From NCBI GenBank assembly GCA_035464655.1, contig DATHRZ010000009.1, positions 1 to 64,000 on the forward strand: 64,000 nucleotides of DNA, read 5' to 3'. Below the pieces are notes generated by a model, which was given only the letters and a program-made list of their open reading frames with translations, searched no databases and was not told the DNA's origin. This DNA comes from JARFPW01 sp035464655 (GTDB taxonomy: Bacteria > Gemmatimonadota > Gemmatimonadetes > Palauibacterales > Palauibacteraceae). Shown piece by piece: positions 17,105-26,063 of the stretch. Position 1 is the stretch's first letter. Each line of letters opens with the position of its first letter. The translations under genes were made by a program, and so were the position numbers.

Positions 17105-17246
17105 CGAGTACGTGATGGCCGGCTACGCATTGATCTGGGTTTCCATACTGGCGTACGCCTGGCGCACGTGGCGGCGTCTGCGAACGGCCGAGCGGGAGCT
17201 CGCGACCCTCGAGTCGGATTCGATTTCTCGAACGGTGGACATATGA
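17097..17246 (+). CDS. ccmD: CcmD-like small membrane peptide
   Basis: A 49-residue peptide from ATG 17097: MINEYVMAGYALIWVSILAY, then a basic stretch AWRTWRRLRTAEREL. The single N-terminal membrane span followed by positive residues is the CcmD pattern. CcmD stabilises the CcmABC-CcmE complex. It lies exactly where ccmD is expected, overlapping ccmC by eight bases and ccmE by four (ATGA). Position and topology carry the call; sequence conservation in this family is low. Confidence 0.85.
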   Translation: MINEYVMAGYALIWVSILAYAWRTWRRLRTAERELATLESDSISRTVDI

Positions 17247-17695
17247 AGCGAAACAAGAAGGTCTGGGGCGCCGTCGGCGTGGTCGCCGTGGCCGGCGCTG
17301 TCGCAATGCTGCTGGCCGGCGGACTCAAGGACGGGGTCGTTTACTTCCTCACGCCCGGTGAAATCGTCGCGCAGGGCACCGACGCCGTCGATCGGCCGCT
17401 ACGGCTCGGCGGACAGGTAAAGCCGGGTTCCGTGCAGTGGGACGCCGAAGCGCTCGATCTCCGGTTCGTCGTGCAGGACAGCCTGGGCGAGGTGCCGGTC
17501 ACCTCGACGGGTGCGCCCCCCGCCATGTTCCGCGACGGAATCGGCGTGGTCGTCGAAGGATCGCTCCGGACCGACGGCACCTTCGAGTCGACGAACCTGA
17601 TGGTGAAGCACTCCAACGAGTACCAGGCGCCACACGGCGACTCGGTTCCCGAGGCGATGTACGAGTCCCTGATCCGCCCGGAAGCCGGGGAGTAG
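17243..17695 (+). CDS. ccmE: Periplasmic heme chaperone CcmE
   Basis: A 150-residue membrane-anchored protein from ATG 17243, inside an ATGA junction with ccmD. A basic N-terminus (MKRNKK) and one span are followed by the OB-fold heme chaperone domain with YFLTPGEIV and RLGGQVKPGSV. The covalent heme-binding histidine lies in VKHSNEY, with the downstream tyrosine spacing of the family. It receives heme from CcmC and hands it to CcmF/H. Confidence 0.93.
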   Translation: MKRNKKVWGAVGVVAVAGAVAMLLAGGLKDGVVYFLTPGEIVAQGTDAVDRPLRLGGQVKPGSVQWDAEALDLRFVVQDSLGEVPVTSTGAPPAMFRDGIGVVVEGSLRTDGTFESTNLMVKHSNEYQAPHGDSVPEAMYESLIRPEAGE

Positions 17696-17729
17696 CGGCA
17701 ATGACCCTCCAGCGCGCGACTCGTCGCCG

Positions 17730-19724
17730 ATGATCAACCTCATCGGCACCGTCTCCGTCACGGCGGCGTGGCTCGGATCGGCCGCCCTCGCCGTCCTCGG
17801 ACTGATGGCGGGGTTCCGCCGCAGCCCTCAGCTCCTGCGGGGCGCCAGGTACGCGGCCCTGTTCGTGCTGGCCGCCATGGCCATCGCCGTCGGCGCGATG
17901 GAGTTCGCGCTACTCACGCACGACTTCAGCGTCGAATATGTCGCCCAGGTCGGCAGTCGTGAAACGCCGGCCTACTACAGCGCGATCTCGCTGTGGAGCA
18001 GTCTCGAAGGCTCGATCCTGTTCTGGGGATTCATCCTCGCCAGCTACACGGGCATCGTCGTCTGGGTGCAGCGCCGCTCGACCTCGCGCCTGCTGCCGTT
18101 CGCGCTCGGAACGCTCGGGATCGTCGGGATCTTCTTCTACGGGCTGGTCGCGACGGCGGCCAACCCGTTCGGCGTCGTCTCGCCCGTTCCCGCCAACGGG
18201 CCCGGCCCGAACCCGCTGCTCCAGAATCATCCGTTGATGGGCCTGCATCCGCCGCTTCTCTACCTCGGCTACGTGGGCATGTCGGTGCCGTTCGCCTTCG
18301 CGATCGGCGCCCTGCTCAGCGGCAAGGTCGACGACGAGTGGATCCGGACGACGCGTCGCTGGATGGTCACGCCCTGGGCCTTCCTGTCGCTGGGGATCAT
18401 CGCCGGCGCCTGGTGGTCGTACGAAGTGCTCGGGTGGGGCGGGTACTGGGCGTGGGATCCGGTGGAGAACGCGTCGTTCCTGCCATGGCTCACGGCCACC
18501 GCGTTCCTCCATTCGGTGATGGTTCAGGAGCGCAGTGGAATGCTGAAGACGTGGAATCTGACGCTGGTAATCGGGACCTTCCTGCTCACATTGTTCGGAA
18601 CGTTTCTCACCCGGTCGGGCGTGCTCGACTCGGTGCACGCGTTCACCGAGGGGTTCATCGGGCCGCTGTTCCTCGGGTTCATCGCGCTCGTCACGCTGAT
18701 CTCGCTGACGCTGATCGCCTGGCGCTCCGATCGGCTCCACTCGCCGGGCAAGCTGGACGGCGTCGTGTCCCGCGAGAGCTCGTTCATCCTGAACAATCTG
18801 ATCTTCGCGGCATTCACCTTCACGGTGCTGCTGGGGACGACGTTCCCGCTCGTCGTCGAGGCGATCAACGGCGATCGGATCAGCGTCGGCCCGCCCTATT
18901 TCAACATGGTGAGCATTCCGCTCGGGCTCCTGTTGCTCTTCCTGATGGGTGTCGGACCGGCCCTGCCGTGGCGGCGGACTACCCCCGAGAAGCTGCGCCG
19001 CACCTTCGTGCGGCCGCTCGTCGCGGGGCTCGTCACGGCGGCGGCGGCGCTGGCACTCGGAATCCGGGAGCCGTATCCGATCATCACGTTCGGCTTCGCC
19101 GGATTCGTCATGGCGACGATCGTCGACGAGTTCGCAAAGGGCGTGTCGGCACGGCGGCGCATCGGCGGCGTCGGTCCGCTCCGGGCCCTCGGACAGCTCA
19201 TGGTCCGCAACAACCGGCGCTTCGGCGGATACATCGTGCACGTCGGCGTCGTCGTGATCATCGTGGCGCTGTCGATTTCGGGCACCTGGCGATTCGAACG
19301 CGAAGCGACGCTGCGTCAGGGGCAGGAGATGTTGATCGGCGACTACACGGTGCGCTTCGATTCGGTCAACGCCACGCGTGAGCCGCATCGCGACGTCGTG
19401 GCCGCGACCTTCTCCGCGACGCGGGGCGACCGCGACCTGGGCACCGTGGTGCCGAGTACGAATTTCTATCGCCAGTCGACGATGTCCGAGCCGATCGCGA
19501 CTCCGGCTGTCCGCTCGTTCATCGACGAGGACCTCTACCTGACCCTGATGTCGTTCGACCCGAATGGCGAGCACGCCACGGTGCGGGTGATCGTGAACCC
19601 GGGGGTACCGTGGCTGTGGATCGGCGGCATGATCATCGGCATCGGCGCGATCCTCGCCGTCGCTCCGCAACGCCGGCGTCCGCAATCGGCGCGGATGGTG
19701 GCGGCGCGGCCGGAGGGCTCGTGA
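17730..19724 (+). CDS. ccmF: Cytochrome c heme lyase subunit CcmF
   Basis: A 664-residue inner-membrane protein with 13-15 predicted spans, the family's normal size. It contains the periplasmic WWD heme-handling motif GWGGYWAWDPVENASFLPW, the preceding AWWSYEVLG and a large C-terminal periplasmic loop after GGYIVHVGVVVIIVAL. It joins heme from CcmE to CxxCH apoproteins. The start is ATG 17730, 34 bases after ccmE. It ends in a GTGA overlap with ccmG. Confidence 0.95.
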   Translation: MINLIGTVSVTAAWLGSAALAVLGLMAGFRRSPQLLRGARYAALFVLAAMAIAVGAMEFALLTHDFSVEYVAQVGSRETPAYYSAISLWSSLEGSILFWGFILASYTGIVVWVQRRSTSRLLPFALGTLGIVGIFFYGLVATAANPFGVVSPVPANGPGPNPLLQNHPLMGLHPPLLYLGYVGMSVPFAFAIGALLSGKVDDEWIRTTRRWMVTPWAFLSLGIIAGAWWSYEVLGWGGYWAWDPVENASFLPWLTATAFLHSVMVQERSGMLKTWNLTLVIGTFLLTLFGTFLTRSGVLDSVHAFTEGFIGPLFLGFIALVTLISLTLIAWRSDRLHSPGKLDGVVSRESSFILNNLIFAAFTFTVLLGTTFPLVVEAINGDRISVGPPYFNMVSIPLGLLLLFLMGVGPALPWRRTTPEKLRRTFVRPLVAGLVTAAAALALGIREPYPIITFGFAGFVMATIVDEFAKGVSARRRIGGVGPLRALGQLMVRNNRRFGGYIVHVGVVVIIVALSISGTWRFEREATLRQGQEMLIGDYTVRFDSVNATREPHRDVVAATFSATRGDRDLGTVVPSTNFYRQSTMSEPIATPAVRSFIDEDLYLTLMSFDPNGEHATVRVIVNPGVPWLWIGGMIIGIGAILAVAPQRRRPQSARMVAARPEGS

Positions 19725-20254
19725 GGGGGCGCTGGCGGTGGCTCCTGCCGGTCGCGGCGGTTCCGTTTCTCGGCCTGCTGCTGTTCGGATTGACGCGGAA
19801 TCCCGACTTCTTCCCGACCCCGCTCGTCGGACAACCGGCGCCGGACTGGCGGCTCGAGACCCTCGAAGGCGACACTCTCGCCCTGGGGGACCTGGACGGG
19901 AGAGTGGTGGTGTTGAACTTCTGGGCCTCGTGGTGTGTTCCCTGTCGGGCGGAGCATAACGTTCTGATGCGCACGGCGAGCACGTGGCCGGACGACGACG
20001 TGCAGGTGATCGGGATCGTGTACGACGACTCGCGACGCAACGCCCTGCGCTTCCTGCGGGAGCTCGGCAACGACTGGCGTCACGTTCTGGATCCCGGCAG
20101 CAGGACGGCCATCGATTACGGCGTGCACGGCGTGCCCGAGACGTTCTTCGTCGGACGCGACGGGCGGGTCGGCGCCAAGCACATGGGACCCGTCACGTGG
20201 GACGTCATACAGCTCCACGTCGATTCGCTGCGGACGGCAGGAGCGGCGCCGTGA
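19721..20254 (+). CDS. ccmG: Thiol:disulfide interchange protein CcmG/DsbE-like
   Basis: A 177-residue membrane-anchored thioredoxin from GTG 19721, overlapping the ccmF stop. An N-terminal span (LLPVAAVPFLGLLLFG) precedes a TlpA/ResA-like domain with NFWASWCVPCRAE and the cis-proline segment HGVPETFFV. It keeps apocytochrome cysteines reduced for heme ligation. It is coupled to ccmH by a GTGA overlap. The context in a complete ccm run makes CcmG more likely than a general TlpA. Confidence 0.92.
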   Translation: MRGRWRWLLPVAAVPFLGLLLFGLTRNPDFFPTPLVGQPAPDWRLETLEGDTLALGDLDGRVVVLNFWASWCVPCRAEHNVLMRTASTWPDDDVQVIGIVYDDSRRNALRFLRELGNDWRHVLDPGSRTAIDYGVHGVPETFFVGRDGRVGAKHMGPVTWDVIQLHVDSLRTAGAAP

Positions 20255-20808
20255 AGTCGGCTCGCTTCGCCGTATCCACGCTGATCCCGTCGCTCGCGAT
20301 CGGGGCGCTGCTCATCGTGGCCGATGCCGCCGTGGCGCAGGAACCGATGCTGCCGGCCGAGCCGATCGGCGACTCGGCCGGGCTGACCGATCCGCGGGCG
20401 GCCGAGCTCGATGCCCGGGCGGCGGATATCGCGGCGCAACTGCGTTGTCCCGTGTGTAGCGGACAGTCGGTGCTCGAGTCGAACTCGGCCATCGCCCAGG
20501 AGATGCAGGAGGTGATCCGCGAACGGCTCGAACAGGGAGAAGGGGAGCGCGAGGTGCTCACCTATTTCCGGGGCGCGTACGGCGACTGGATCATCCTGCG
20601 GCCGCGTGCGACCGGATTGAACCTGCTGGTGTACGTATTGCCGGCGATCGCGTTGCTCGGCGGCTGCATCTGGCTGGTCGTCGTTCTGCGGCGCTGGAGT
20701 GCCGCCGGGGCCGGCGGCGTCGGCGGATCGGGAGCTGCCGGGGAGCCCGACGGCGACCTGAGCGCCGAAGACGAAGCTTGGTTGCAGAGCAGCATCGGCG
20801 GCCGCTGA
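20251..20808 (+). CDS. ccmH: Cytochrome c maturation protein CcmH
   Basis: A 185-residue protein from GTG 20251. An N-terminal signal or anchor is followed by the LRCPVCSGQSVLESNS signature, whose LRCxxC binds or reduces apocytochrome cysteines. EMQEVIRERLEQGE and the YGDWIILRP segment follow, then one C-terminal membrane span (about 130-150). The long CcmI-type TPR extension is absent, so apocytochrome delivery may rely on another protein. It is the last gene of the ccm run. Confidence 0.92.
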   Translation: MKSARFAVSTLIPSLAIGALLIVADAAVAQEPMLPAEPIGDSAGLTDPRAAELDARAADIAAQLRCPVCSGQSVLESNSAIAQEMQEVIRERLEQGEGEREVLTYFRGAYGDWIILRPRATGLNLLVYVLPAIALLGGCIWLVVVLRRWSAAGAGGVGGSGAAGEPDGDLSAEDEAWLQSSIGGR

Positions 20809-20850
20809 AGAAGTCGTTCGCGCGGGTGGAACCTCCGGTTCCGTTCGACG

Positions 20851-20856
20851 TATAAT
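20851..20856 (+). promoter_or_regulatory. Perfect -10 element upstream of the primary sigma factor gene
   Basis: TATAATG occurs 75 bases before the sigma factor ATG, in the same GTATAATG/CGTATAATG context as the copA element at 9954. The sequence 17-18 bases upstream (near TGGAAC) is a poor -35 match. Confidence 0.5.
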
Positions 20857-20930
20857 GTCAGTTTTGGGTGTTTCGTCGGGGTGGCGGCGCCCCGGATCGG
20901 TCATCCGCCAAAGCTAAAGCAGGGAGTGTC

Positions 20931-21794
20931 ATGTTCTTCGATTCACGAGCCCTCGATTCCTTCGATCAGTACCTGCAGGACGTCGAGCGTTACCCCCTGA
21001 TCGACGACCCGAAGGAAGAGCGCGAGATCGCGCGACGGGCGCGAGAGGGGGATAAGCAGGCGGCGGAACGCCTCGTCACGGCGAACCTCCGTTTCGTGAT
21101 CTCGTACGTCAAGAAGTACCAGGGGCGGGGTCTCAACCTCGCCGAGCTCGTGTGCATCGGTAACGAGGGGCTGCTGAAGGCGGTCAAGAAGTTCGATCCG
21201 GAGAAGGGGGTGAAGTTCATCTCCTACGCCGTCTGGTGGATCCGGCAGACCGTGCTGCAGGCGCTGGCCGAGCAGACGCGGTCGGTGCGCATTCCGCTCA
21301 ACCAGAATTCGAACCTGGTGAAGCTGTCGCGCACCGAGACGGCGCTCACCCAGAAGCTCGGGCGCTCGCCGTCGGATCGCGAGATCGCCGACGAGATGAA
21401 GGAGCCCGTCGAGACGGTGCGCGCCCTGCGGCGCGTGGCCTCCGCCGAGCTCAGCCTCGACGCGCCACTCGACAAGTCGGATCGCGACAGCGCGTCGTTC
21501 GGCGAGCGGTTCTCGGGCGCCGACGAGGGCGACATCGAGGTCGACGTCGAGGCGCAGGCGCGCCGCGAGTTCCTCGAGCGGATGTTCGAGACGTATCTGA
21601 CGGAGCGCGAGCGCAAGATTCTCGTGCTCTACTACGGCCTCGACGACGGCGAGGAGATGACGCTGGAGCAGATCGGCGAGCTGCTGGGCGTAACCCGCGA
21701 GCGAATCCGGCAGATCCGCAACCGGGCGTTCGACAAGCTCAAGAACTCGACCGACGGCGAGGCGCTGGAAGGCTTCTGGCAGGCCTCGGCCTGA
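20931..21794 (+). CDS. rpoD: RNA polymerase primary-type sigma-70 factor, short form
   Basis: A 287-residue sigma-70 factor from ATG 20931 with AGGGAG eight bases upstream. Region 1.2 (FDQYLQDVERYPLI), the core-binding and -10-melting regions 2.1-2.4 (NLRFVISYVKKYQGRGLNLAELV, ISYAVWWIRQ), region 3 and the region 4.2 helix-turn-helix (LGVTRERIRQIRNRAFDKL) are all present. Region 1.1 is absent, as in the short primary sigma factors of several phyla. It could instead be a close paralogue such as an RpoH/RpoS type, but the near-perfect region 2.4 and 4.2 favour the housekeeping role. Confidence 0.9.
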   Translation: MFFDSRALDSFDQYLQDVERYPLIDDPKEEREIARRAREGDKQAAERLVTANLRFVISYVKKYQGRGLNLAELVCIGNEGLLKAVKKFDPEKGVKFISYAVWWIRQTVLQALAEQTRSVRIPLNQNSNLVKLSRTETALTQKLGRSPSDREIADEMKEPVETVRALRRVASAELSLDAPLDKSDRDSASFGERFSGADEGDIEVDVEAQARREFLERMFETYLTERERKILVLYYGLDDGEEMTLEQIGELLGVTRERIRQIRNRAFDKLKNSTDGEALEGFWQASA

Positions 21795-21821
21795 CGCGGG
21801 TCCGCTCCGCGGCCCCGCGGC

Positions 21822-22265
21822 TTACTCGGTGCCGGGTCGGAGCTGGCGCCACGGGGCGACGAGCAGGAAGATCGCCACGGTGAGCACGGCGCTCACGACG
21901 CACCAGCGGCACCACGCTTCCAGCACGAACGCTTCGATGGCCGTCAGGTAAATCGAAAAGGCCAGGCCGGCCGTCGCCCCGAGGGCGATGAGACGGCCTG
22001 GCCGACTCGTTTCGAGACGCCCGGGCGCCATCACCAGCGCCAGCCCGAGCATCCCGGCGTACCAGGCGGCCCCCCAGCCGGATACGGGAACACCTAGAAA
22101 CACGGCGTATTTCGACGTCTGGACGACCTCGCAGGCTCCCGTGCCGCACTGGATCATCCCGTAGTAGCCGAGGCTGTAGAGCAGCAGGTACGCCGAGACG
22201 AACAGTCCGACCAGGGCGAGGATCGCGACGATCCGGTAGCGCGTGACGTCGGTGACGACGGGCAC
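21822..22265 (-). CDS. Vitamin K epoxide reductase (VKOR) family protein
   Basis: A 147-residue inner-membrane protein with four to five spans. It shows the VKOR layout: a loop cysteine pair in QCGTGACEVVQTSKYAVF, the conserved serine-glycine in PVSGWGAAWY and the CxxC redox centre WCRWC. Bacterial VKORs reoxidise a DsbA-type partner and pass electrons to quinone, replacing DsbB. The start is GTG 22265, one base after the stop of the DsbA-like gene, so the two are a functional pair. Confidence 0.92.
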   Translation of the reverse strand: MPVVTDVTRYRIVAILALVGLFVSAYLLLYSLGYYGMIQCGTGACEVVQTSKYAVFLGVPVSGWGAAWYAGMLGLALVMAPGRLETSRPGRLIALGATAGLAFSIYLTAIEAFVLEAWCRWCVVSAVLTVAIFLLVAPWRQLRPGTE

Positions 22266-22266
22266 C

Positions 22267-23076
22267 TCAGTCGCCGCCCGTCGCCTCGTCCGCCGCCGTT
22301 TCGTCCGCCTGCTCCGCGGCGCGTGCCTGCTCGGCGGTCTCGAGCACGAGCTGCTCGAGGGCGGCGTATCCGCGGTACTGGTTCATGTCGAGCGGCCGAC
22401 CGTTCATGTAGAGCGTCGGGGTCGCGCCGACGCCGACGCTCGCGCCGTACCGTCGCGACGCTGCGATGTCTTCGAGATGCGGGCGCTCGGTGAGGCACTG
22501 CCGGAACGCGTCGATGTCGAGGCCGACGATCTCGGCGAGGTCGATGAACGCGGCGTTGGGGTTCGACTCGCCGTACCAGGCCTCGGTGCGGGCGTACAGC
22601 AGGTCGTGCATCTGCCAGAAGCGGCCCTGGTCCTCGGCGCAGCGCGCCGCCAGGGCCGGCGGCCACGACACCTGCCCGAAGATCGGGAAGTCGTAGGCGA
22701 CCCAGCGCAGAATCGCGTCGTCGCCCGTCGCATAGTTCTGGCGCAGCGATCTACCGAACTGCGCGTTGAAGCTCCGACACCCGGGGCAGCGGAAGTCCGC
22801 GAACTCGATGATCGTCACGGGAGCGTCGTCGGGCCCCATCGACACGCCGGCCGCACCACTGGCCTCCGCCTCCATGTCCGCCACGCTGATCGGCGGGTTG
22901 GCCGGCGCCCCGCCGCCCGCGATGCCCGCGTACCACAGGGCTCCCACGCCGACGATCGCCACGACGGCGAGAATGATGTAGAAGCCGGGTCCGGTCTTCG
23001 CCTTCGCGGCGCTTCCGGTGCTTTTCGGCCCAGCCTGCTTATTCCGCTGCTTCGAACTCTTCTTCGCCACCGACAC
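22267..23076 (-). CDS. DsbA-like membrane-anchored thioredoxin-fold protein
   Basis: A 269-residue protein starting at GTG 23076 behind GGGAG. A lysine-rich cytosolic head and one membrane span (about 30-50) precede a DsbA/ScoA-type domain with the redox motif FADFRCPGCRSF, a helical insertion and the cis-proline loop VGATPTLYMNG. It should oxidise cysteines of exported proteins, with VKOR directly downstream recycling it. The C-terminus is an acidic Ala/Glu tail. Disulfide formation in apocytochromes upstream of Ccm would be one use. Confidence 0.9.
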   Translation of the reverse strand: MSVAKKSSKQRNKQAGPKSTGSAAKAKTGPGFYIILAVVAIVGVGALWYAGIAGGGAPANPPISVADMEAEASGAAGVSMGPDDAPVTIIEFADFRCPGCRSFNAQFGRSLRQNYATGDDAILRWVAYDFPIFGQVSWPPALAARCAEDQGRFWQMHDLLYARTEAWYGESNPNAAFIDLAEIVGLDIDAFRQCLTERPHLEDIAASRRYGASVGVGATPTLYMNGRPLDMNQYRGYAALEQLVLETAEQARAAEQADETAADEATGGD

Positions 23077-23171
23077 GCTCCCGGTTCAGATCCTTGGCCT
23101 CCGTGCCCGGCCGCCGGCCGGAAGCACCGAACCTGCAGGTGCGCCGCCGTCCGCGCGAGCCTCCGGAGCCG

Positions 23172-24563
23172 TCATACCACGAACAGAAACACGACTGCCG
23201 CAACGATGACGAGCGTCACGAAACCGAGCGCGGCGAGCCGGACCCACTCGGGAAGTCCCTCGCGGCGGCGGGTGCTGATGCCTACGAGACTCGGCAGAAG
23301 CTCGGTCGACCAGGTTTTCTCGATCTCCTCGACGAGCTCGCGCCATGCCCCCACGTAACCGGCGTCGAGCCGTCCGAGCGTCGAGCGCCACCCCTCGGCC
23401 GCGTCGTCGACCCCGGTGCTTTCGTCGCCGGGCGGTCCGTCCTCGTAGGCGTCGAGCAGCTCGACCAGGGAGGCGCCCTGCTCTTCCAGGCCCTCGAACC
23501 GGGTCCACAGCCGATCGAACGGCGCCTGCATGCGCCCGGCGAACTCGGTCCGCCGCTCGTCGGTGACTACCGCCTCGGCGACACGCGACAGCCCGCGAGC
23601 CGACGCAAGGCGCGCGACTTCGGCGCCATAGACCTCGAGCATCCGGTCGGTGGCAGCCGCCACGGCCGCCCGCGTGTCTTTGCGCAGGCCGGCCGCGTCC
23701 ATCGCCTCGGCCGCCTTGCGCAGACTGCCCGCCGTCGAGGCGGCCGATTTGCGGAGGATCAGGGGCCCGAGTGCGATCTCGCCCAACTCGAGAAAATGCT
23801 CTTCGAAGAAGCCCGGGGCGAGCTCCGCCCGATCGCGCAGTTCGCCGGGCACGTTGGCGGCGGCGCGGCCCGCCACCTCGTGCAGGGCGCCGGCGGCCAC
23901 GGAGAACTGGGGGAGCTCGGCCGATGGCGGCGGCGAGACCTCCTTCCGGCTGAACAGCTCGAGGGTCGGGCTTTCCCCCGCGGGCGCGGGCGCCTTGCGC
24001 CGGCAGGCGGTGGCGAGCGCGAGGATCTCTTCGGGAAACAGGTAGCGAAGCAGAACCTCGTCGTCGCCGCGGGCGAGAAGCAGCGCATCACCGCCGATTT
24101 CATCCGGACGGGCGAGCTGGCGCTTCACGCGGTCCACCGGCCATTCGATCGTGTATTGCCCGCTGCCCGACAGCAGGTAGAGGGCCCGTCGGGTCGCCGC
24201 TGCGAGGAACAGCCCGCGCAACCGGCTTCCGTCGAGCCGGCCGTCCACGGCGCAGCCGGCGGCGAACAGCACGACCTCGTGGCCGAGCTGACGTACGAGA
24301 CGTCGCCGGAGCTCGGTCTGGTCGACACCACCCTCGAGCCAGCGCTCGACGTCGCTCAGTGTCTTGCCGCTGGCCTGGATCGCGAGGTTCGCATGGCTGG
24401 TAAACACGAGCATCATGCCGGAACGCCGGCTCACCCAGTGGATGTCTCGCCACGGAACCGTCCGGTCTCCCACGCGCAGACCGCCGTCCAGTGCCTCTAC
24501 CTCCACGTCGCGCTGGACGCCGGCCCCCTGTACGAACACGTCGAGCACGAGCGTCTCAAGCAT
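23172..24563 (-). CDS. Tail-anchored protein of unknown function
   Basis: A 463-residue protein from ATG 24563, overlapping the HAD gene by eight bases. The N-terminal 60 residues look like a beta-rich PH-like module (DVEVEALDGGLRVGDRTVPW). The rest is mostly helical and acidic. The last 20 residues form one membrane span (LAALGFVTLVIVAAVVFLFV), so the protein is probably tail-anchored in the inner membrane facing the cytosol. I do not recognise a family or catalytic motif. The position at the end of the gyrA-led run gives no functional hint. Confidence 0.7.
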   Translation of the reverse strand: MLETLVLDVFVQGAGVQRDVEVEALDGGLRVGDRTVPWRDIHWVSRRSGMMLVFTSHANLAIQASGKTLSDVERWLEGGVDQTELRRRLVRQLGHEVVLFAAGCAVDGRLDGSRLRGLFLAAATRRALYLLSGSGQYTIEWPVDRVKRQLARPDEIGGDALLLARGDDEVLLRYLFPEEILALATACRRKAPAPAGESPTLELFSRKEVSPPPSAELPQFSVAAGALHEVAGRAAANVPGELRDRAELAPGFFEEHFLELGEIALGPLILRKSAASTAGSLRKAAEAMDAAGLRKDTRAAVAAATDRMLEVYGAEVARLASARGLSRVAEAVVTDERRTEFAGRMQAPFDRLWTRFEGLEEQGASLVELLDAYEDGPPGDESTGVDDAAEGWRSTLGRLDAGYVGAWRELVEEIEKTWSTELLPSLVGISTRRREGLPEWVRLAALGFVTLVIVAAVVFLFVV

Positions 24564-25251
24564 CGGAGAAAAACTCCACCACGCGCGTAGTGTCGGATAG
24601 GTCGGGGAACACGGCGTCGGGCTGGTGCTCCGCGAGCTCGCGCTCGGAGTGGCGGCCGGTGGCCACGGCGAGCACGCGGGTTCCCGCGGCCCGGGCGCAG
24701 CGGATGTCTGCGGGCGTGTCGCCGATGACGACCGAGCGTCGGGGGTCGAACGTACGGCCGTAACGGCGCTTTGCGCGGGCGAGGGCGACGGCGGGAAGCT
24801 CGTCGCGCTGTTCGGCGTCGGAGCCGTAGGCGCCGAAACCGAAGCGCCCGGCACAGCCGACGGCGTCGAGCTTCAGGCGGGCGCCCTGTTCGAGGTTGCC
24901 CGTCACGAGGCCGCAGGCGAACCGTTCGTCGTCGGCCAGGCGGTCGAGCAGGGTGAGGACGCCGGCCAGGGCGACGGCGCGGCCGTCGAGCGCCGTCAGC
25001 TCGGCGCCCAGTCTTTCGAGGTAGCGGGGCCACAGCTCGCCGAGTCCGCGATCTACGTCGGCGTCGGACCGGCCGGCGGCACGCAGGAGACCCCGGACGA
25101 TCTCGGGATCGGTGCGGCCATGGAAGTCATAGGCGTCGACCGGACCGGTTTCACCGTACACCTCCGTCATCGCGGCGGCGAGCGCGGCCTTGCCGGCGCC
25201 CATTGTGTCGGCCAGCGTACCGTCGACGTCGAACAGGAGGGCCGCCGACAT
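24556..25251 (-). CDS. HAD-superfamily phosphatase, phosphoglycolate phosphatase-like
   Basis: A 231-residue cytosolic hydrolase. HAD motif I is FDVDGTLADT near the start, motif II is VTGNLEQ, the motif III lysine lies in ALARAKRRYG, and motif IV is IGDTPADI. The helical cap after motif I is the type found in phosphoglycolate phosphatase and beta-phosphoglucomutase. The substrate is not determined. It lies two bases after the peptidase C26 gene and overlaps the next gene, so it belongs to the minus-strand run. Confidence 0.85.
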   Translation of the reverse strand: MSAALLFDVDGTLADTMGAGKAALAAAMTEVYGETGPVDAYDFHGRTDPEIVRGLLRAAGRSDADVDRGLGELWPRYLERLGAELTALDGRAVALAGVLTLLDRLADDERFACGLVTGNLEQGARLKLDAVGCAGRFGFGAYGSDAEQRDELPAVALARAKRRYGRTFDPRRSVVIGDTPADIRCARAAGTRVLAVATGRHSERELAEHQPDAVFPDLSDTTRVVEFFSDA

Positions 25252-25253
25252 CG

Positions 25254-26063
25254 TCAGCGGACCAGCCGGGGACCGCTGCGGGTGCCATCGTCCTCGGCGC
25301 CGTCGCCCCGACCTCTGCCGGCGCCGTTGCCTCCGCGCCCGACGCCGCGCACCGCGTCTCCGAATGCCTCGAACAGGCGGCGGTTCACGCCGTCATCGCG
25401 GTCGATCTTCCGTTCGGGATGCCACTGGACCCCCACCGTCCACCCACCATCGGGCATCCGGTACTCGACGGCTTCGATCAATCCGTCGGGCGCGTAGCCG
25501 ACGGGTTCGAGGTCCGCCGCCAGGCGCTCGACCCCCTGGTGGTGGGCGGAATTCTGCATGGTCGGCTCGGCCGCGAATACGTCGCCGAGCAACGCGGGTC
25601 CGGCCGGACGAACGGTGTGGATCGACGCGTCGACGTCTTCCCAGCTGTCGTGGGCGATCGCCGCGTCGAACTCGGTCGCGAGGTCCTGGTAGAGGGACCC
25701 GCCGAGCGCCACGTTCAGCACCTGCATGCCGCGGCAGATCGCGAGCACGGGCAGGCCTCGATCGATCGCCGTGCGCAGGAGCTCGAACTCCATCTCGTCG
25801 CGCTCCGGCGAGATCCGTCGTGCGCCCGCGGCGGACTCACCGTAGCGGGCCGGATCGACGTCCTCTCCGCCGGTCAGGAGCAGGCCGCCCGCCGCGTCGA
25901 GGAGACGGCGGTGCGTCCCGGGGTCGTCGAGCGGTGACAGCACGAGGGGCAGGAGGCCGGCGACACGCAGCCCCCGCAGATATCCCTCCTCGAGCACGAC
26001 GCGTTCGATGCCGGCTTCGCTGATGCGGGTGGACACGGTTACGGCGGCAAACACGTCAGTCAT
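25254..26063 (-). CDS. Peptidase C26 / gamma-glutamyl-GABA hydrolase-like
   Basis: A 269-residue class I glutamine amidotransferase-like hydrolase of the PuuD type. The nucleophile cysteine lies in AICRGMQVLNVALGG, the substrate loop is LLLTGGEDVDPARYG, and the catalytic His-Glu pair is in GVQWHPE. Members split gamma-glutamyl bonds, for example in putrescine breakdown. No other polyamine genes are nearby, so the natural substrate is open. It overlaps the upstream dehydratase gene by eight bases. Confidence 0.88.
   Translation of the reverse strand: MTDVFAAVTVSTRISEAGIERVVLEEGYLRGLRVAGLLPLVLSPLDDPGTHRRLLDAAGGLLLTGGEDVDPARYGESAAGARRISPERDEMEFELLRTAIDRGLPVLAICRGMQVLNVALGGSLYQDLATEFDAAIAHDSWEDVDASIHTVRPAGPALLGDVFAAEPTMQNSAHHQGVERLAADLEPVGYAPDGLIEAVEYRMPDGGWTVGVQWHPERKIDRDDGVNRRLFEAFGDAVRGVGRGGNGAGRGRGDGAEDDGTRSGPRLVR

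Noticed and set aside
17910..19685. Long minus-strand frame opposite ccmF
   Set aside because: Charged, repeat-like antisense translation of a membrane protein gene; no ribosome binding site or motif.
21795..21821. Possible GC hairpin between the convergent sigma and VKOR genes
   Set aside because: The pairing is short and imperfect and no T-run follows.
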